From Moraxellaceae bacterium (GTDB lineage Bacteria; Pseudomonadota; Gammaproteobacteria; Pseudomonadales; Moraxellaceae): a stretch of DNA of 24,683 nucleotides. A model generated the notes under the pieces. It was not told where the DNA came from. It worked only from the letters and a program-made list of their open reading frames with translations, and did no database searches. This document shows positions 13,908-21,134 of the stretch, piece by piece. Location of the stretch: the NCBI GenBank assembly GCA_003543245.1, contig DPJB01000019.1:25616-50298 (forward strand), read 5' to 3'. Position numbers and translations under genes: made by a program. Each line of letters opens with the position of its first letter. Position 1 is the first letter of the stretch.

Positions 13908-16070
13908 ATGCTCATGGAACCCGTACAACTGCACGTTGTTGCCAGCAAGGAAAATCGCGAGATTCCCTTCCAGCCCGCCTCCATCGATATCTGGGACAAG
14001 AAGTACCGCCTGAAAGCGAAGGACGGTAGCCCCGTTGATGCGTCCCTGGATGGCACCTACGAGCGTGTCGCCAAGGCCCTGTCCGAAGTGGAAGCCACAC
14101 CCGAGGCGCGCGCCCTGTGGAACAAGCGGTTCCTGTGGGCATTGCAGCATGGCGCCATTCCTGCCGGCCGTATCACCTCCAATGCCGGTGCACTGGAGCA
14201 CAAGCCCGCCACCTCCACCATCAACTGCACCGTGTCCGGCACCATCCGTGACTCCATGGATGACATTCTGGAAAAGGTTCACGAAGCGGGTCTCACCCTG
14301 AAGGCCGGCTGCGGCATTGGCTACGAGTTCTCCACACTGCGCCCCAAGGGTGCCTATGTGAGCGGTGCCGGCGCCTATACCTCGGGTCCGCTGTCGTTCA
14401 TGGATATCTACGACAAGATGTGCTTTACCGTGTCGTCGGCCGGTGGCCGTCGTGGTGCCCAGATGGCAACGTTTGATGTAGGCCACCCGGACGTGATGGA
14501 GTTCATCCGCGCCAAGCGCGAATCCGGCCGCCTGCGCCAGTTCAACCTGTCACTGCTGATCACCCGTGACTTCATGGAAGCGGTGCGTGACAACGGCGAC
14601 TGGCAGCTTGCTTTCCCGCTGACCACCAAGGAAATCCAGACCGACAACGTCGATCTGCGTGACAGCCACAGCGTGATCTGGCGCGACTGGCCCATGCCAA
14701 ACAACTACCACGTCAGCCCCGAAGGCAAGACCGCCTGCCGCGTCTACAAGACGATTCCGGCACGTCGCCTGTGGGACATGATCATGGCCTCCACCTATGA
14801 CTTTGCCGAGCCGGGCTTCATCCTGATCGACAAGGTCAACGAGATGAACAACAACTGGTTCTGCGAAAACATCCGCGCCACCAACCCCTGTGGCGAGCAA
14901 CCATTGCCGCCGTATGGCGCCTGCCTGCTCGGTTCGGTGAACCTTACCCGTTTTGTGCGTGACCCGTTCACCGACAAGGCCCGCTTTGACTGGGACGAAT
15001 ACCGCGAAGTGGTTGCCGTGTTCACCCGCATGCTCGACAACGTGGTCGACATCAACGGCCTGCCACTGCCGCAACAGGTTGCAGAAATCCTGAACAAGCG
15101 CCGTCACGGCATGGGCTTTCTGGGTCTGGGCTCGGTCATCACCATGATGCGCATGAAATACGGCTCACCCGAATCGCTGGAATTCACCGAGCGCGTCACC
15201 CGCGAAATGGCCGTGGTCGGCTGGGAAGCAGCGCTGGACCTGGCCAGGGAAAAAGGCCCGGCTCCGATCATGAACGAGGAGTTCGAGGTCACGGCCGCCA
15301 TGCTGGCACAGCGCCCGGAAATGGCCGTGGATGGTTTCAAGGTTGGCGACAAGGTGAAGGGCAAGGTTCTGCACGCGAAGTACAGCCGTTACATGCAGAA
15401 GATTGCCGGGGTAGCACCGGAGCTGGTGGAAGCACTGGCCGAGATCGGTGCGCGTTTCACGCACCACAGCTCCATCGCCCCGACCGGCACCATCTCGCTG
15501 AGCCTGGCCAACAATGCCAGCAACGGTATCGAGCCAAGCTTTGCACACCACTATTCGCGCAACGTGATTCGCGAAGGCAAGAAGTCCAAGGAAAAAGTGG
15601 ATGTGTTTTCCTACGAGTTGCTGGCCTATCGCGAGCTGATCAACCCGAAGGCCATGCCGTACTCGCAGGTGGAAGAAGAAAAGCTGCCGGAGTACTTCAT
15701 TACGGCCGAAGACATTTCCCCGAAGGAACACGTGGACGTACAGGCTGCCTCGCAGCGCTGGATTGATTCGTCCATCTCCAAGACTGCCAACGTACCGACC
15801 GATTATCCTTATGAAGACTTCAAGGATATCTACATGTACGCCTATGAGCAGGGCCTCAAGGGCTGCACCACGTTCCGCTTCAACCCGGAGGCCTTCCAGG
15901 GCGTGCTGGTGAAGGAAAAGGATCTGGAAAACACCACCTACCGCTTCACACTTGAAGACGGCAGCGTGGTCGAAGCCAAGGGCAACGATGAAATCGAATA
16001 CGACGGCGAGATCCACAGCGCCGCCAACCTGTATGACGCGATGAAGGAAGGCTATTACGGCAAGTTCTGA
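13908..16070 (+). CDS. nrdJ: Class II (adenosylcobalamin-dependent) ribonucleotide reductase, catalytic subunit
   Basis: Reduces ribonucleotides to deoxyribonucleotides using a B12-derived radical, with or without oxygen. The 720-residue protein has the ten-stranded barrel signatures: STINCTVSGTI (C107, likely one redox Cys), LKAGCGIGYEFSTLRPKGA, the catalytic N326-x-C328-x-E330 in NPCGEQPLPPYGACLLGSVNL (C328 forms the thiyl radical; C339 is probably the second redox Cys), HGMGFLGLGSV, SIAPTGTISL and the C-terminal GLKGCTTFRFNP. It lacks the Cys-rich C-terminal tail of one-piece NrdJ; that part is encoded by the next gene, as in the NrdJa/NrdJb system of Pseudomonas aeruginosa. The start is ATG 13908, with only a weak AGAG upstream; ATG 13914 (MEPVQL) is possible. 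Confidence 0.95.
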   Translation: MLMEPVQLHVVASKENREIPFQPASIDIWDKKYRLKAKDGSPVDASLDGTYERVAKALSEVEATPEARALWNKRFLWALQHGAIPAGRITSNAGALEHKPATSTINCTVSGTIRDSMDDILEKVHEAGLTLKAGCGIGYEFSTLRPKGAYVSGAGAYTSGPLSFMDIYDKMCFTVSSAGGRRGAQMATFDVGHPDVMEFIRAKRESGRLRQFNLSLLITRDFMEAVRDNGDWQLAFPLTTKEIQTDNVDLRDSHSVIWRDWPMPNNYHVSPEGKTACRVYKTIPARRLWDMIMASTYDFAEPGFILIDKVNEMNNNWFCENIRATNPCGEQPLPPYGACLLGSVNLTRFVRDPFTDKARFDWDEYREVVAVFTRMLDNVVDINGLPLPQQVAEILNKRRHGMGFLGLGSVITMMRMKYGSPESLEFTERVTREMAVVGWEAALDLAREKGPAPIMNEEFEVTAAMLAQRPEMAVDGFKVGDKVKGKVLHAKYSRYMQKIAGVAPELVEALAEIGARFTHHSSIAPTGTISLSLANNASNGIEPSFAHHYSRNVIREGKKSKEKVDVFSYELLAYRELINPKAMPYSQVEEEKLPEYFITAEDISPKEHVDVQAASQRWIDSSISKTANVPTDYPYEDFKDIYMYAYEQGLKGCTTFRFNPEAFQGVLVKEKDLENTTYRFTLEDGSVVEAKGNDEIEYDGEIHSAANLYDAMKEGYYGKF

Positions 16071-16132
16071 CCCTGGCACGGATCAGACTGTCCCCGGCCC
16101 CTTTCGCACACGGACATAAAGAGCACCACATC

Positions 16133-16840
16133 ATGAGCATCAAAATCGAAAAGAAAATTGTCAGCTATGCGCTGGCCAGCAAGGATGAAGACAACAAGGC
16201 TGTGACGACCACTGCCGAGGCCAAGCCGGCCGAGCAGATCGTGCACATGCACGAGCAGGTAAAGCGTCCCGAGTCGCTGGTCGGATCCACCTACAAGATC
16301 AAGACCCCGCTGTCCGAGCACGCCCTGTACGTAACCATCAACGACATGGTGCTGAACGAAGGCACATCGCATGAAGTGCGTCGCCCGTTCGAGATGTTCA
16401 TCAACTCGAAGAACATGGATCACTACCAGTGGATTGTGGCACTGACGTTGATTATTTCTGCCGTGTTCCGCAAGGGCGGTGACGTGTCGTTCCTGGTGGA
16501 AGAGCTGCACAGCGTGTTCGACCCACGTGGTGGTTACTTCAAGAAGGGCGGCAAGTTCTGTCCGTCGCTGGTGAGCGAGATTGGTGACGTGATCGAGACG
16601 CACCTGAAGCGTATCGGCATGATCAAGGATGAAGGCCTGGACGAACACCAGCAGAAGCTGATTGCCGAGAAGCGTGCCGAATACGAAAGCAAGCTGGGCA
16701 AGGCCAATGCTGTTGAACCGACTGACAACGGCCAGTTCCCCGAAGGCTCCAAGCTCTGCGTCAAGTGCAACACCAAGGCCATGATTGTCATGGACGGCTG
16801 CCTGACCTGCCTGAACTGCGGCGACAGCAAGTGTGGTTGA
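16133..16840 (+). CDS. nrdJb: Class II ribonucleotide reductase C-terminal redox subunit (NrdJb type)
   Basis: A 235-residue protein equivalent to the C-terminal part of one-piece class II reductases. The middle has the NrdJ-type sequence RPESLVGSTYKIKTPLSEHALYVTINDM and a helical region. The last 28 residues carry six Cys (CVKCNTKAM ... GCLTCLNCGDSKCG), the zinc-ribbon/redox tail that passes electrons to the active-site disulfide of the catalytic subunit. This role is known for the family and inferred here. It lies 62 bp downstream of the catalytic gene on the same strand, is almost certainly co-transcribed, and is closed by a hairpin terminator at 16890. Only a weak AAAGAG site precedes ATG 16133. 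Confidence 0.88.
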   Translation: MSIKIEKKIVSYALASKDEDNKAVTTTAEAKPAEQIVHMHEQVKRPESLVGSTYKIKTPLSEHALYVTINDMVLNEGTSHEVRRPFEMFINSKNMDHYQWIVALTLIISAVFRKGGDVSFLVEELHSVFDPRGGYFKKGGKFCPSLVSEIGDVIETHLKRIGMIKDEGLDEHQQKLIAEKRAEYESKLGKANAVEPTDNGQFPEGSKLCVKCNTKAMIVMDGCLTCLNCGDSKCG

Positions 16841-16889
16841 ACGCTGCTGCGCCTGCTGATGTGGCGTTGCGAGCTGGCTAGACGCCCCG

Positions 16890-16923
16890 AAACCGGCACA
16901 TGACACCCGTCCTGTGCCGGTTT
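16890..16923 (+). terminator. Intrinsic terminator of the nrdJ operon
   Basis: AAACCGGCACA (16890-16900) pairs perfectly with TGTGCCGGTTT (16913-16923) across a 12-nt loop, followed by TCATTTG. It lies 49 bases past the nrdJb stop codon. Confidence 0.75.
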
Positions 16924-17045
16924 TCATTTGATCTGCCCTGCATCAATCCGCCCTTAAAAACCCCGGCCGGCCGGTTCAAGCCCGGGCCGGCTTCCGGTAT
17001 CATCCGCCCCACTTTCTCATCACCCGTCCAACACGAGGTTCTGCC

Positions 17046-18230
17046 GTGGACATTCGCCTGTCTGATCGCGTACTGAGCATCAAGCCCTCCCCCACCCTGG
17101 CCGTGACCAACAAGGCTGCCGAACTCAAGGCTGCCGGCAAGGACATTATTGGCCTGGGCGCTGGTGAACCCGACTTCGATACGCCTGAGCACATCAAGCA
17201 GGCCGCCATCAAGGCCATCGAGGCCGGCTTTACCAAGTACACCGCCGTCGACGGCACCGCAGGCCTGAAGAAAGCCATCATTGCCAAGTTCAAGCGTGAC
17301 CAGAACCTGGACTACGCCGCCAACCAGATCCTGGTCTCCTGCGGTGGCAAGCAGAGCTTTTTCAACCTCTCGCTGGCCCTGCTGAACAAGGGTGATGAAG
17401 TTATCATCCCTGCGCCGTACTGGGTGTCTTACCCGGACATGGTGCTGATTGCCGATGCCACTCCGGTGTGCATCGAGTGCCCGCAGAGCCAGGGCTACAA
17501 GATCACTGCTGCCCAGCTGGAAGCCGCCATCACACCAAAGACCCGTCTGCTGGTGCTGAACAGCCCGTCCAACCCGACCGGCATGGTGTACAGCAAGGCC
17601 GAGCTGCTGGCGCTGGCCGAGGTGCTGCGCAAGCACCCGCACGTGCTGGTCGCCACCGATGACATGTACGAACACATCATCTGGACCACCGAGAAGTTCG
17701 AGAACATCGTGACTGTGGCCCCGGACCTGTATGACCGCACCATCGTGCTGAACGGTGTGTCCAAGGCCTATGCCATGACCGGCTGGCGCATCGGTTATGC
17801 CGCCGGCCCGGTGAAGCTGATCAATGCCATGAAGAATGTGCAGAGCCAGTCCACCTCCAACCCCACCTCGATCTCGCAGGTGGCGGCGGAAGCCGCGCTG
17901 AACGGCCCGCAGGATGTGTTGCTGCCCATGATCAAGGCCTTCAAGGAACGCCACGATTACGTGGTGAGCACGCTGAACACCATCGAAGGCGTGTCCTGCT
18001 CCCCGGCTGATGGCGCGTTCTATGCCTTCGCCAATGTGGAAGGCGCCATCAAAAAGCTGGGCCTGAAGAACGACCTGGAGTTCTCCGAGCTGCTGCTCAA
18101 CACCGTCGGCGTTGCCGTGGTGCCGGGCTCTGCCTTCGGTCTGGACGGCCACATGCGCATTTCCTACGCCACCTCGCCGAAGGTGCTGGAAGACGCGCTG
18201 GCGCGCATCAAGAAGGCCATTGAGGGTTGA
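17046..18230 (+). CDS. aspC: PLP-dependent class I aminotransferase (aspartate aminotransferase type)
   Basis: Moves an amino group between an amino acid and a 2-oxo acid, probably aspartate/2-oxoglutarate; substrate range cannot be read from sequence. The 394-residue protein starts at GTG 17046 with GAGG seven bases upstream. Family motifs: IGLGAGEPDFDTPEHI, FTKYTAVDGTAGLKKAI, the NSPSNPTGMVY loop, ATDDMYEHI (the usual D-x-Y has DDMYE here), the PLP lysine K240 in VSKAYAMTGWRIGYAAGP, and the C-terminal substrate-binding Arg in HMRISYATS. It is the AAT-I gamma (thermophile-type) subgroup rather than E. coli AspC itself, so the symbol is by function only. The leader holds a 12-bp CCGGCC palindrome (16963-16974) and a possible promoter (TTCAAG, 16-bp spacer, TATCAT at 16997). 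Confidence 0.9.
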   Translation: MDIRLSDRVLSIKPSPTLAVTNKAAELKAAGKDIIGLGAGEPDFDTPEHIKQAAIKAIEAGFTKYTAVDGTAGLKKAIIAKFKRDQNLDYAANQILVSCGGKQSFFNLSLALLNKGDEVIIPAPYWVSYPDMVLIADATPVCIECPQSQGYKITAAQLEAAITPKTRLLVLNSPSNPTGMVYSKAELLALAEVLRKHPHVLVATDDMYEHIIWTTEKFENIVTVAPDLYDRTIVLNGVSKAYAMTGWRIGYAAGPVKLINAMKNVQSQSTSNPTSISQVAAEAALNGPQDVLLPMIKAFKERHDYVVSTLNTIEGVSCSPADGAFYAFANVEGAIKKLGLKNDLEFSELLLNTVGVAVVPGSAFGLDGHMRISYATSPKVLEDALARIKKAIEG

Positions 18231-18296
18231 TGGCAGGCTAATCAACAGCCCCGGTGACTGCTCAAAAAACAGTCATCCAAGTCATTGAAAAGCCAA

Positions 18297-18329
18297 GCAA
18301 AGCCGCCGAAATGGCGGCTTTGCTTTTTT
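18297..18329 (+). terminator. Strong intrinsic terminator after the aminotransferase gene
   Basis: GCAAAGCCGCC (18297-18307) and GGCGGCTTTGC (18313-18323) make a perfect 11-bp stem with a GAAAT loop followed by six T residues (18324-18329). It lies 66 bases after the stop codon and shields the tRNA gene downstream. Confidence 0.92.
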
Positions 18330-18353
18330 AGCGAAAAAAGCCGCCGCAGATGC

Positions 18354-18382
18354 TTGACCACCCACGTTCAAGCCCCTATTAT
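18354..18382 (+). promoter_or_regulatory. Promoter of the tRNA-Asn gene
   Basis: TTGACC (18354-18359), a 17-bp spacer and TATTAT (18377-18382), followed by a GC-rich discriminator CGCGGCC. This discriminator is typical of stable-RNA promoters under stringent control. Transcription would start near 18389, about 11 bases before the mature tRNA. Confidence 0.75.
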
Positions 18383-18399
18383 TCGCGGCCTCAAGTAAT

Positions 18400-18475
18400 T
18401 CCCCGATAGCTCAGTTGGTAGAGCGCAGGACTGTTAATCCTTAGGTCCCTGGTTCGAGTCCAGGTCGGGGAGCCA
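18400..18475 (+). tRNA. asnT: tRNA-Asn (anticodon GTT)
   Basis: A 76-nt cloverleaf reads directly: acceptor TCCCCGA/TCGGGGA, D stem GCTC/GAGC, anticodon stem CAGGA/TCCTT with loop CTGTTAA (anticodon GTT at 18433-18435), T stem CCTGG/CCAGG with TTCGAGT loop, discriminator G and encoded CCA (18473-18475). The only flaw is a C27-U43 mismatch at the top of the anticodon stem. tRNA-Asn near uvrB and an aminotransferase gene fits Pseudomonas-type gene order. Confidence 0.97.
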
Positions 18476-18519
18476 TCTTCTGGTTCCAAAGTAAGTTTCA
18501 CGATGCATTGGAACCTAAC

Positions 18520-18547
18520 AAAAAGCCCGGCAAATGCTGGGCTTTTT
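18520..18547 (+). terminator. Terminator of the tRNA-Asn transcript
   Basis: AAAAAGCCCGGC (18520-18531) pairs with GCTGGGCTTTTT (18536-18547) across an AAAT loop, with one G-U wobble, followed by GCTTTC. A second stem (GGTTCCAA 18482-18489 with TTGGAACC 18508-18515) lies between it and the tRNA and may guide 3' processing. Confidence 0.85.
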
Positions 18548-18801
18548 GCTTTCTGGCATTCAACGGTTTCACGTCCAGTCCTCAATTGACTTTGCCGCGC
18601 CTGAAACTCTGTGCCAACGTTGTGCCCGGTTCCGTGCCCCTGATTTTGGCACAAGAATTTATCCGGCCTATCATGCACTTGGGCAACACAGCCCGTGCCC
18701 GGCAAGACTGCAGGCTGGTATTCGACAATAATTAATCCGGAATCTGGATTGAGCCACACTCAACCAGAAATTAGCATGCGCAAGAAGGGATACCACCTGC
18801 G
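18548..18801. other. Non-coding gap between the tRNA terminator and the phospholipase D-like gene
   Basis: I see no convincing gene here. A minus-strand frame through this gap and the tRNA has the well-known false-protein signature of tRNA antisense. No copy of the tRNA 3' end, integrase or other sign of an integrated element follows. The gap should hold the promoter of the downstream gene, but no clear -35/-10 pair stands out. Confidence 0.5.
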
Positions 18802-20310
18802 ATGAGAATACGAGATTTTGCCCTCACTGCATCGCTTGTGTTGATAACCGGACCGGCCTTTGCAGTGGCAGTACCTGCGACAACTGATGCCCCCATGTCC
18901 GTTATCGACACCCAGATCGCGGCGCATCCCGGTAAAAGCGGTTCTTACGTACTTGATACCGGCGAAGAAGCCCTGCTCGCCCGGGCATGGCTGGCCGAGC
19001 ACGCAAAGAAGTCCATTGAAGTCCAGTATTTCATCTGGAGCACGGACAACATCGGCATCCTGGCGGCGGAGGCGCTGCTGCGCGCGGCAAACCGCGGCGT
19101 GCATGTGCGGGTGATTGTGGACGACCTGATGATCGACGCACCGGACAAGTCGCTGCTCGCCCTCGCCCGTCACCCGAACATCGACATCCGCATTTACAAC
19201 CCGCAGACCTCGGTGGGTGTTCCGCTGCAGAAGCGCGTGCTGAACGGGCTCACCAACTTCCGCGGCGTCAATCAGCGTATGCACGACAAGACCGTGGTCG
19301 TTGACGGCAAGGTCGCAATCACTGGCGGACGCAACATGGCGGCCGAGTATTTTGACTACAACCACGAGTACAACTTCCGGGACAGGGATGTACTGTTGCT
19401 CGGCCCTGTGGTGCAGGCAATACAGGAAAATTTCGAGAGTTTCTGGCGCAGCACACTGAGCGTTAAAGTCGAGGATCTCTACGATGGCATTGGCTTGATG
19501 CAGAGTAACGTCAGCGTAAGTACGCAGGAGATACAGCAGATCTATAATGATTTGCACAAGTATGCAAAGTCGCCAGAGAACTTTGCACCCGAGGTGCGAG
19601 CAGCCATTGCGGCCACACCAACCGCTTTCGCCCGCCTGTCAGGTCAGATGACCTGGGGCAAGGTCGAGTTCATCAGTGATCGCCCAGGTAAAAATGACAA
19701 CAAGGTCCGCCTTGGCGGCGGCGGTCAAACGACCGCCGAGCTTGCCCGGTTGATAATGGGCGCCAAACAGGGCATCACCATCCAGTCGCCCTATCTTGTA
19801 CTGTCAGATGAAGCCATTGACCTGTTTCGTCAGACCGTCGCGCGCGGCATCAAGGTACGTATCAATACCAACTCCCTCGCCTCCACCGATAATCTTCCAG
19901 CCTTCAGTGGCTATCGAAACCAGCGTGACCGGTTACTGAAAATGGGATTGCAGATTTACGAGTACAAACCGGACCCGGACGTTCAGCGCCAACTGATGCA
20001 GCGCACGGTGGCGACAACCCGGAAAGCGCCGGTCTTTGCCCTGCATGCCAAGACATTGGTGATTGATTCGAAAACCGTCTATATCGGGACATTCAATTTC
20101 GACCCACGATCAGAGAACCTGAATACCGAGGTTGGCGCAATCATTCACGACGAAAAGTTGGCGCGCGCGGTGGAACACGCCATCGAAACAGACATGGCAC
20201 CGGGCAACAGCTGGAATGCGGCCAGGGACAATCCGGACCAGTATGTTTCGTTGGCAAAGCGCAGCAAGGCACGACTCTATCAACTGCTACCAATCAAGCC
20301 GCTTCTTTAA
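18802..20310 (+). CDS. Exported phospholipase D-family protein (cardiolipin synthase C-like)
   Basis: A 502-residue protein with a signal peptide (MRIRDFALTASLVLITGPAFA) and no lipobox Cys, so probably periplasmic or anchored by its N-terminus. It carries two HKD motifs, HxKxxxxD: H161-K163-D168 in MHDKTVVVDGKVAITGGRNMAAEYFD and H415-K417-D422 in HAKTLVIDSKTVYIGTFNFDPRSE. Together these form one phosphatidyl-transferase active site. VQYFIWSTDNIG and RGVHVRVIVDDL are typical of the ClsC/YmdC group, which makes cardiolipin from phosphatidylglycerol and phosphatidylethanolamine. Length agrees (E. coli ClsC is 473). A bare phospholipase role is the alternative. The start has only a distant AAGGGA. 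It seems monocistronic, with a hairpin about 100 bases past the stop. Confidence 0.85.
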   Translation: MRIRDFALTASLVLITGPAFAVAVPATTDAPMSVIDTQIAAHPGKSGSYVLDTGEEALLARAWLAEHAKKSIEVQYFIWSTDNIGILAAEALLRAANRGVHVRVIVDDLMIDAPDKSLLALARHPNIDIRIYNPQTSVGVPLQKRVLNGLTNFRGVNQRMHDKTVVVDGKVAITGGRNMAAEYFDYNHEYNFRDRDVLLLGPVVQAIQENFESFWRSTLSVKVEDLYDGIGLMQSNVSVSTQEIQQIYNDLHKYAKSPENFAPEVRAAIAATPTAFARLSGQMTWGKVEFISDRPGKNDNKVRLGGGGQTTAELARLIMGAKQGITIQSPYLVLSDEAIDLFRQTVARGIKVRINTNSLASTDNLPAFSGYRNQRDRLLKMGLQIYEYKPDPDVQRQLMQRTVATTRKAPVFALHAKTLVIDSKTVYIGTFNFDPRSENLNTEVGAIIHDEKLARAVEHAIETDMAPGNSWNAARDNPDQYVSLAKRSKARLYQLLPIKPLL

Positions 20311-20411
20311 ACATATATTTTAAAACATGAATTTCGCAATCACCTGAAATTCAGCCATATTGATAATCACTTTTTAGAACTACGAAATGCCTTTACCCGC
20401 AAGCTTCATAC

Positions 20412-20433
20412 CACCCCATCCGGGGGGTGCTTT
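20412..20433 (+). terminator. Probable terminator after the phospholipase D-like gene
   Basis: CACCCC (20412-20417) pairs with GGGGTG (20424-20429), followed by CTTTGC. The stem is short and the U tract weak. It lies 101 bases past the gene, after an AT-rich stretch (20305-20400) in which I see no gene. Confidence 0.4.
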
Positions 20434-20463
20434 GCATCCGAACCTGCCCCGCTAATAGGCCCG

Positions 20464-20642
20464 CATGCCAGATGGCCATCTGGTGCCGGCGTGAGCCGCA
20501 AGGCCCCTCAAGCGCAAGCCGCAGCATTGCAGACATCGCAGCATGGATGGGCTTCGTGGAACCGGCCAACTTTACTCATGCCTTCAAGCGCTGGACCGGC
20601 GCCACACCCAGCGAGTGGCAGATCAGTCAGAAGCAGGCGTGA
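20464..20642 (+). pseudogene. Remnant of an AraC-family transcriptional regulator (C-terminal DNA-binding domain)
   Basis: The last 40 or so codons before the TGA at 20640 read SIADIAAWMGFVEPANFTHAFKRWTGATPSEWQ, a clear second helix-turn-helix of an AraC-type regulator. Upstream in another frame, a segment beginning near 20488 would read GVSRKALKRK if two bases of a C run were absent, matching the first HTH (SRRTLQRK in relatives). MPDGHL at 20464 resembles the preceding linker. The roughly 35 residues normally between the HTHs are missing and there is no effector domain. So only decayed pieces remain, with at least one internal deletion and frame changes. It cannot make a working regulator; it may once have controlled a neighbour. 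Confidence 0.65.
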
Positions 20643-20718
20643 GCGTCTGCACAGAACCGGAACACTCCCCGCAATACTCGCAACAGTTGTCGCTCGGTGT
20701 GCCTGTGTGATGACACGG

Positions 20719-20748
20719 TTGACGCCCTGCCATCAGATGCCCTACATT
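20719..20748 (+). promoter_or_regulatory. Candidate promoter of the GerW-like/DUF445 unit
   Basis: TTGACG (20719-20724), 18-bp spacer, TACATT (20743-20748). Both hexamers are good though not perfect. The implied start near 20755 falls inside the inverted repeat at 20751-20766. Confidence 0.5.
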
Positions 20749-20750
20749 CA

Positions 20751-20766
20751 GTGAACACTCGTTCAC
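20751..20766. promoter_or_regulatory. TetR-type operator-like inverted repeat
   Basis: GTGAAC-ACTC-GTTCAC is a perfect inverted repeat with a 4-bp spacer, placed directly after the proposed -10 element and five bases before the first possible start codon. The half-site geometry resembles operators of fatty-acid-responsive TetR regulators such as PsrA and DesT of Pseudomonas; that link is inference. No regulator gene is adjacent. Confidence 0.5.
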
Positions 20767-20771
20767 ATTGA

Positions 20772-21110
20772 ATGGCCCTCATGAAAGACCTGATTACCGA
20801 TGCCATCACCAAAAAGCTCGCCAGCACCCTTGATGCCATTGGTGGCGCAAAGGCCCTCTATGGGGATCCCATTGTCTTTAATGGCGAGGAAATCATTCCG
20901 GTTGCACGCATCAGTGTTGTTTTGTCCGCCAGTGCCGAAGGTTCCGGCGGGGGCAACAGCGGTCTTGGTGGCAGCCTTGCCAGTATGGCCAAGGGCAGTG
21001 GTGGCGGCACAGCCGATGCTGGCGTGAAAGTGTCCATTGAGCCGGTGGGCTATTTGCGCAGCAGTCCGCAGGGTCCAATGTTCTGTCCTCTGCTACCATC
21101 CGGGCAATAA
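20772..21110 (+). CDS. GerW/YtfJ-family protein
   Basis: A 112-residue cytoplasmic protein. It has a short helix (MKDLITDAITKKLAS), the family core ALYGDPIVFNGEEIIPVARISVVLSASAEGSGGG with a Gly-rich loop, a second Gly-rich stretch (AKGSGGGTADAG) and the closing strand VKVSIEPVGYL, as in Bacillus GerW (YtfJ), a spore-germination protein. Homologues also occur in bacteria that do not sporulate, where their role is unknown. Starts at 20772 (MALMKD) and 20781 (MKDLIT) are both possible; neither has a ribosome-binding site, and the 5' leader would be only 15-30 nt. It is followed after 24 bp by the DUF445 gene and probably co-transcribed with it. Confidence 0.75.
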   Translation: MALMKDLITDAITKKLASTLDAIGGAKALYGDPIVFNGEEIIPVARISVVLSASAEGSGGGNSGLGGSLASMAKGSGGGTADAGVKVSIEPVGYLRSSPQGPMFCPLLPSGQ

Positions 21111-21134
21111 AAATCCAGCCAGGTATCATTTCCG

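Noticed and set aside
15165..16079. Minus-strand frame of 304 codons opposite the nrdJ catalytic gene
   Set aside because: Antisense shadow of a conserved enzyme; no start context or family match.
16963..16997. REP-like element made of CCGGCC palindromes before the aminotransferase gene
   Set aside because: The 12-bp CCGGCCGGCCGG palindrome is single in this window and flanking pairing is imperfect; it is as likely plain GC-rich leader sequence.
16878..18245. Minus-strand frame of 455 codons opposite the aminotransferase gene
   Set aside because: It is an exact antisense shadow of a well-supported enzyme; it is rich in His, Gly and Val as expected from GC-rich antisense and matches no family.
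18391..18759. Minus-strand frame of 122 codons containing TWTRTRDLRINSPALYQLSYRG
   Set aside because: It is the antisense of the tRNA-Asn gene plus its terminator; this sequence is a familiar false protein from tRNA regions.
18400..18801. tRNA-borne attachment site of a genomic island
   Set aside because: No integrase, no repeat of the tRNA 3' end in the window, and core-like genes on both sides.
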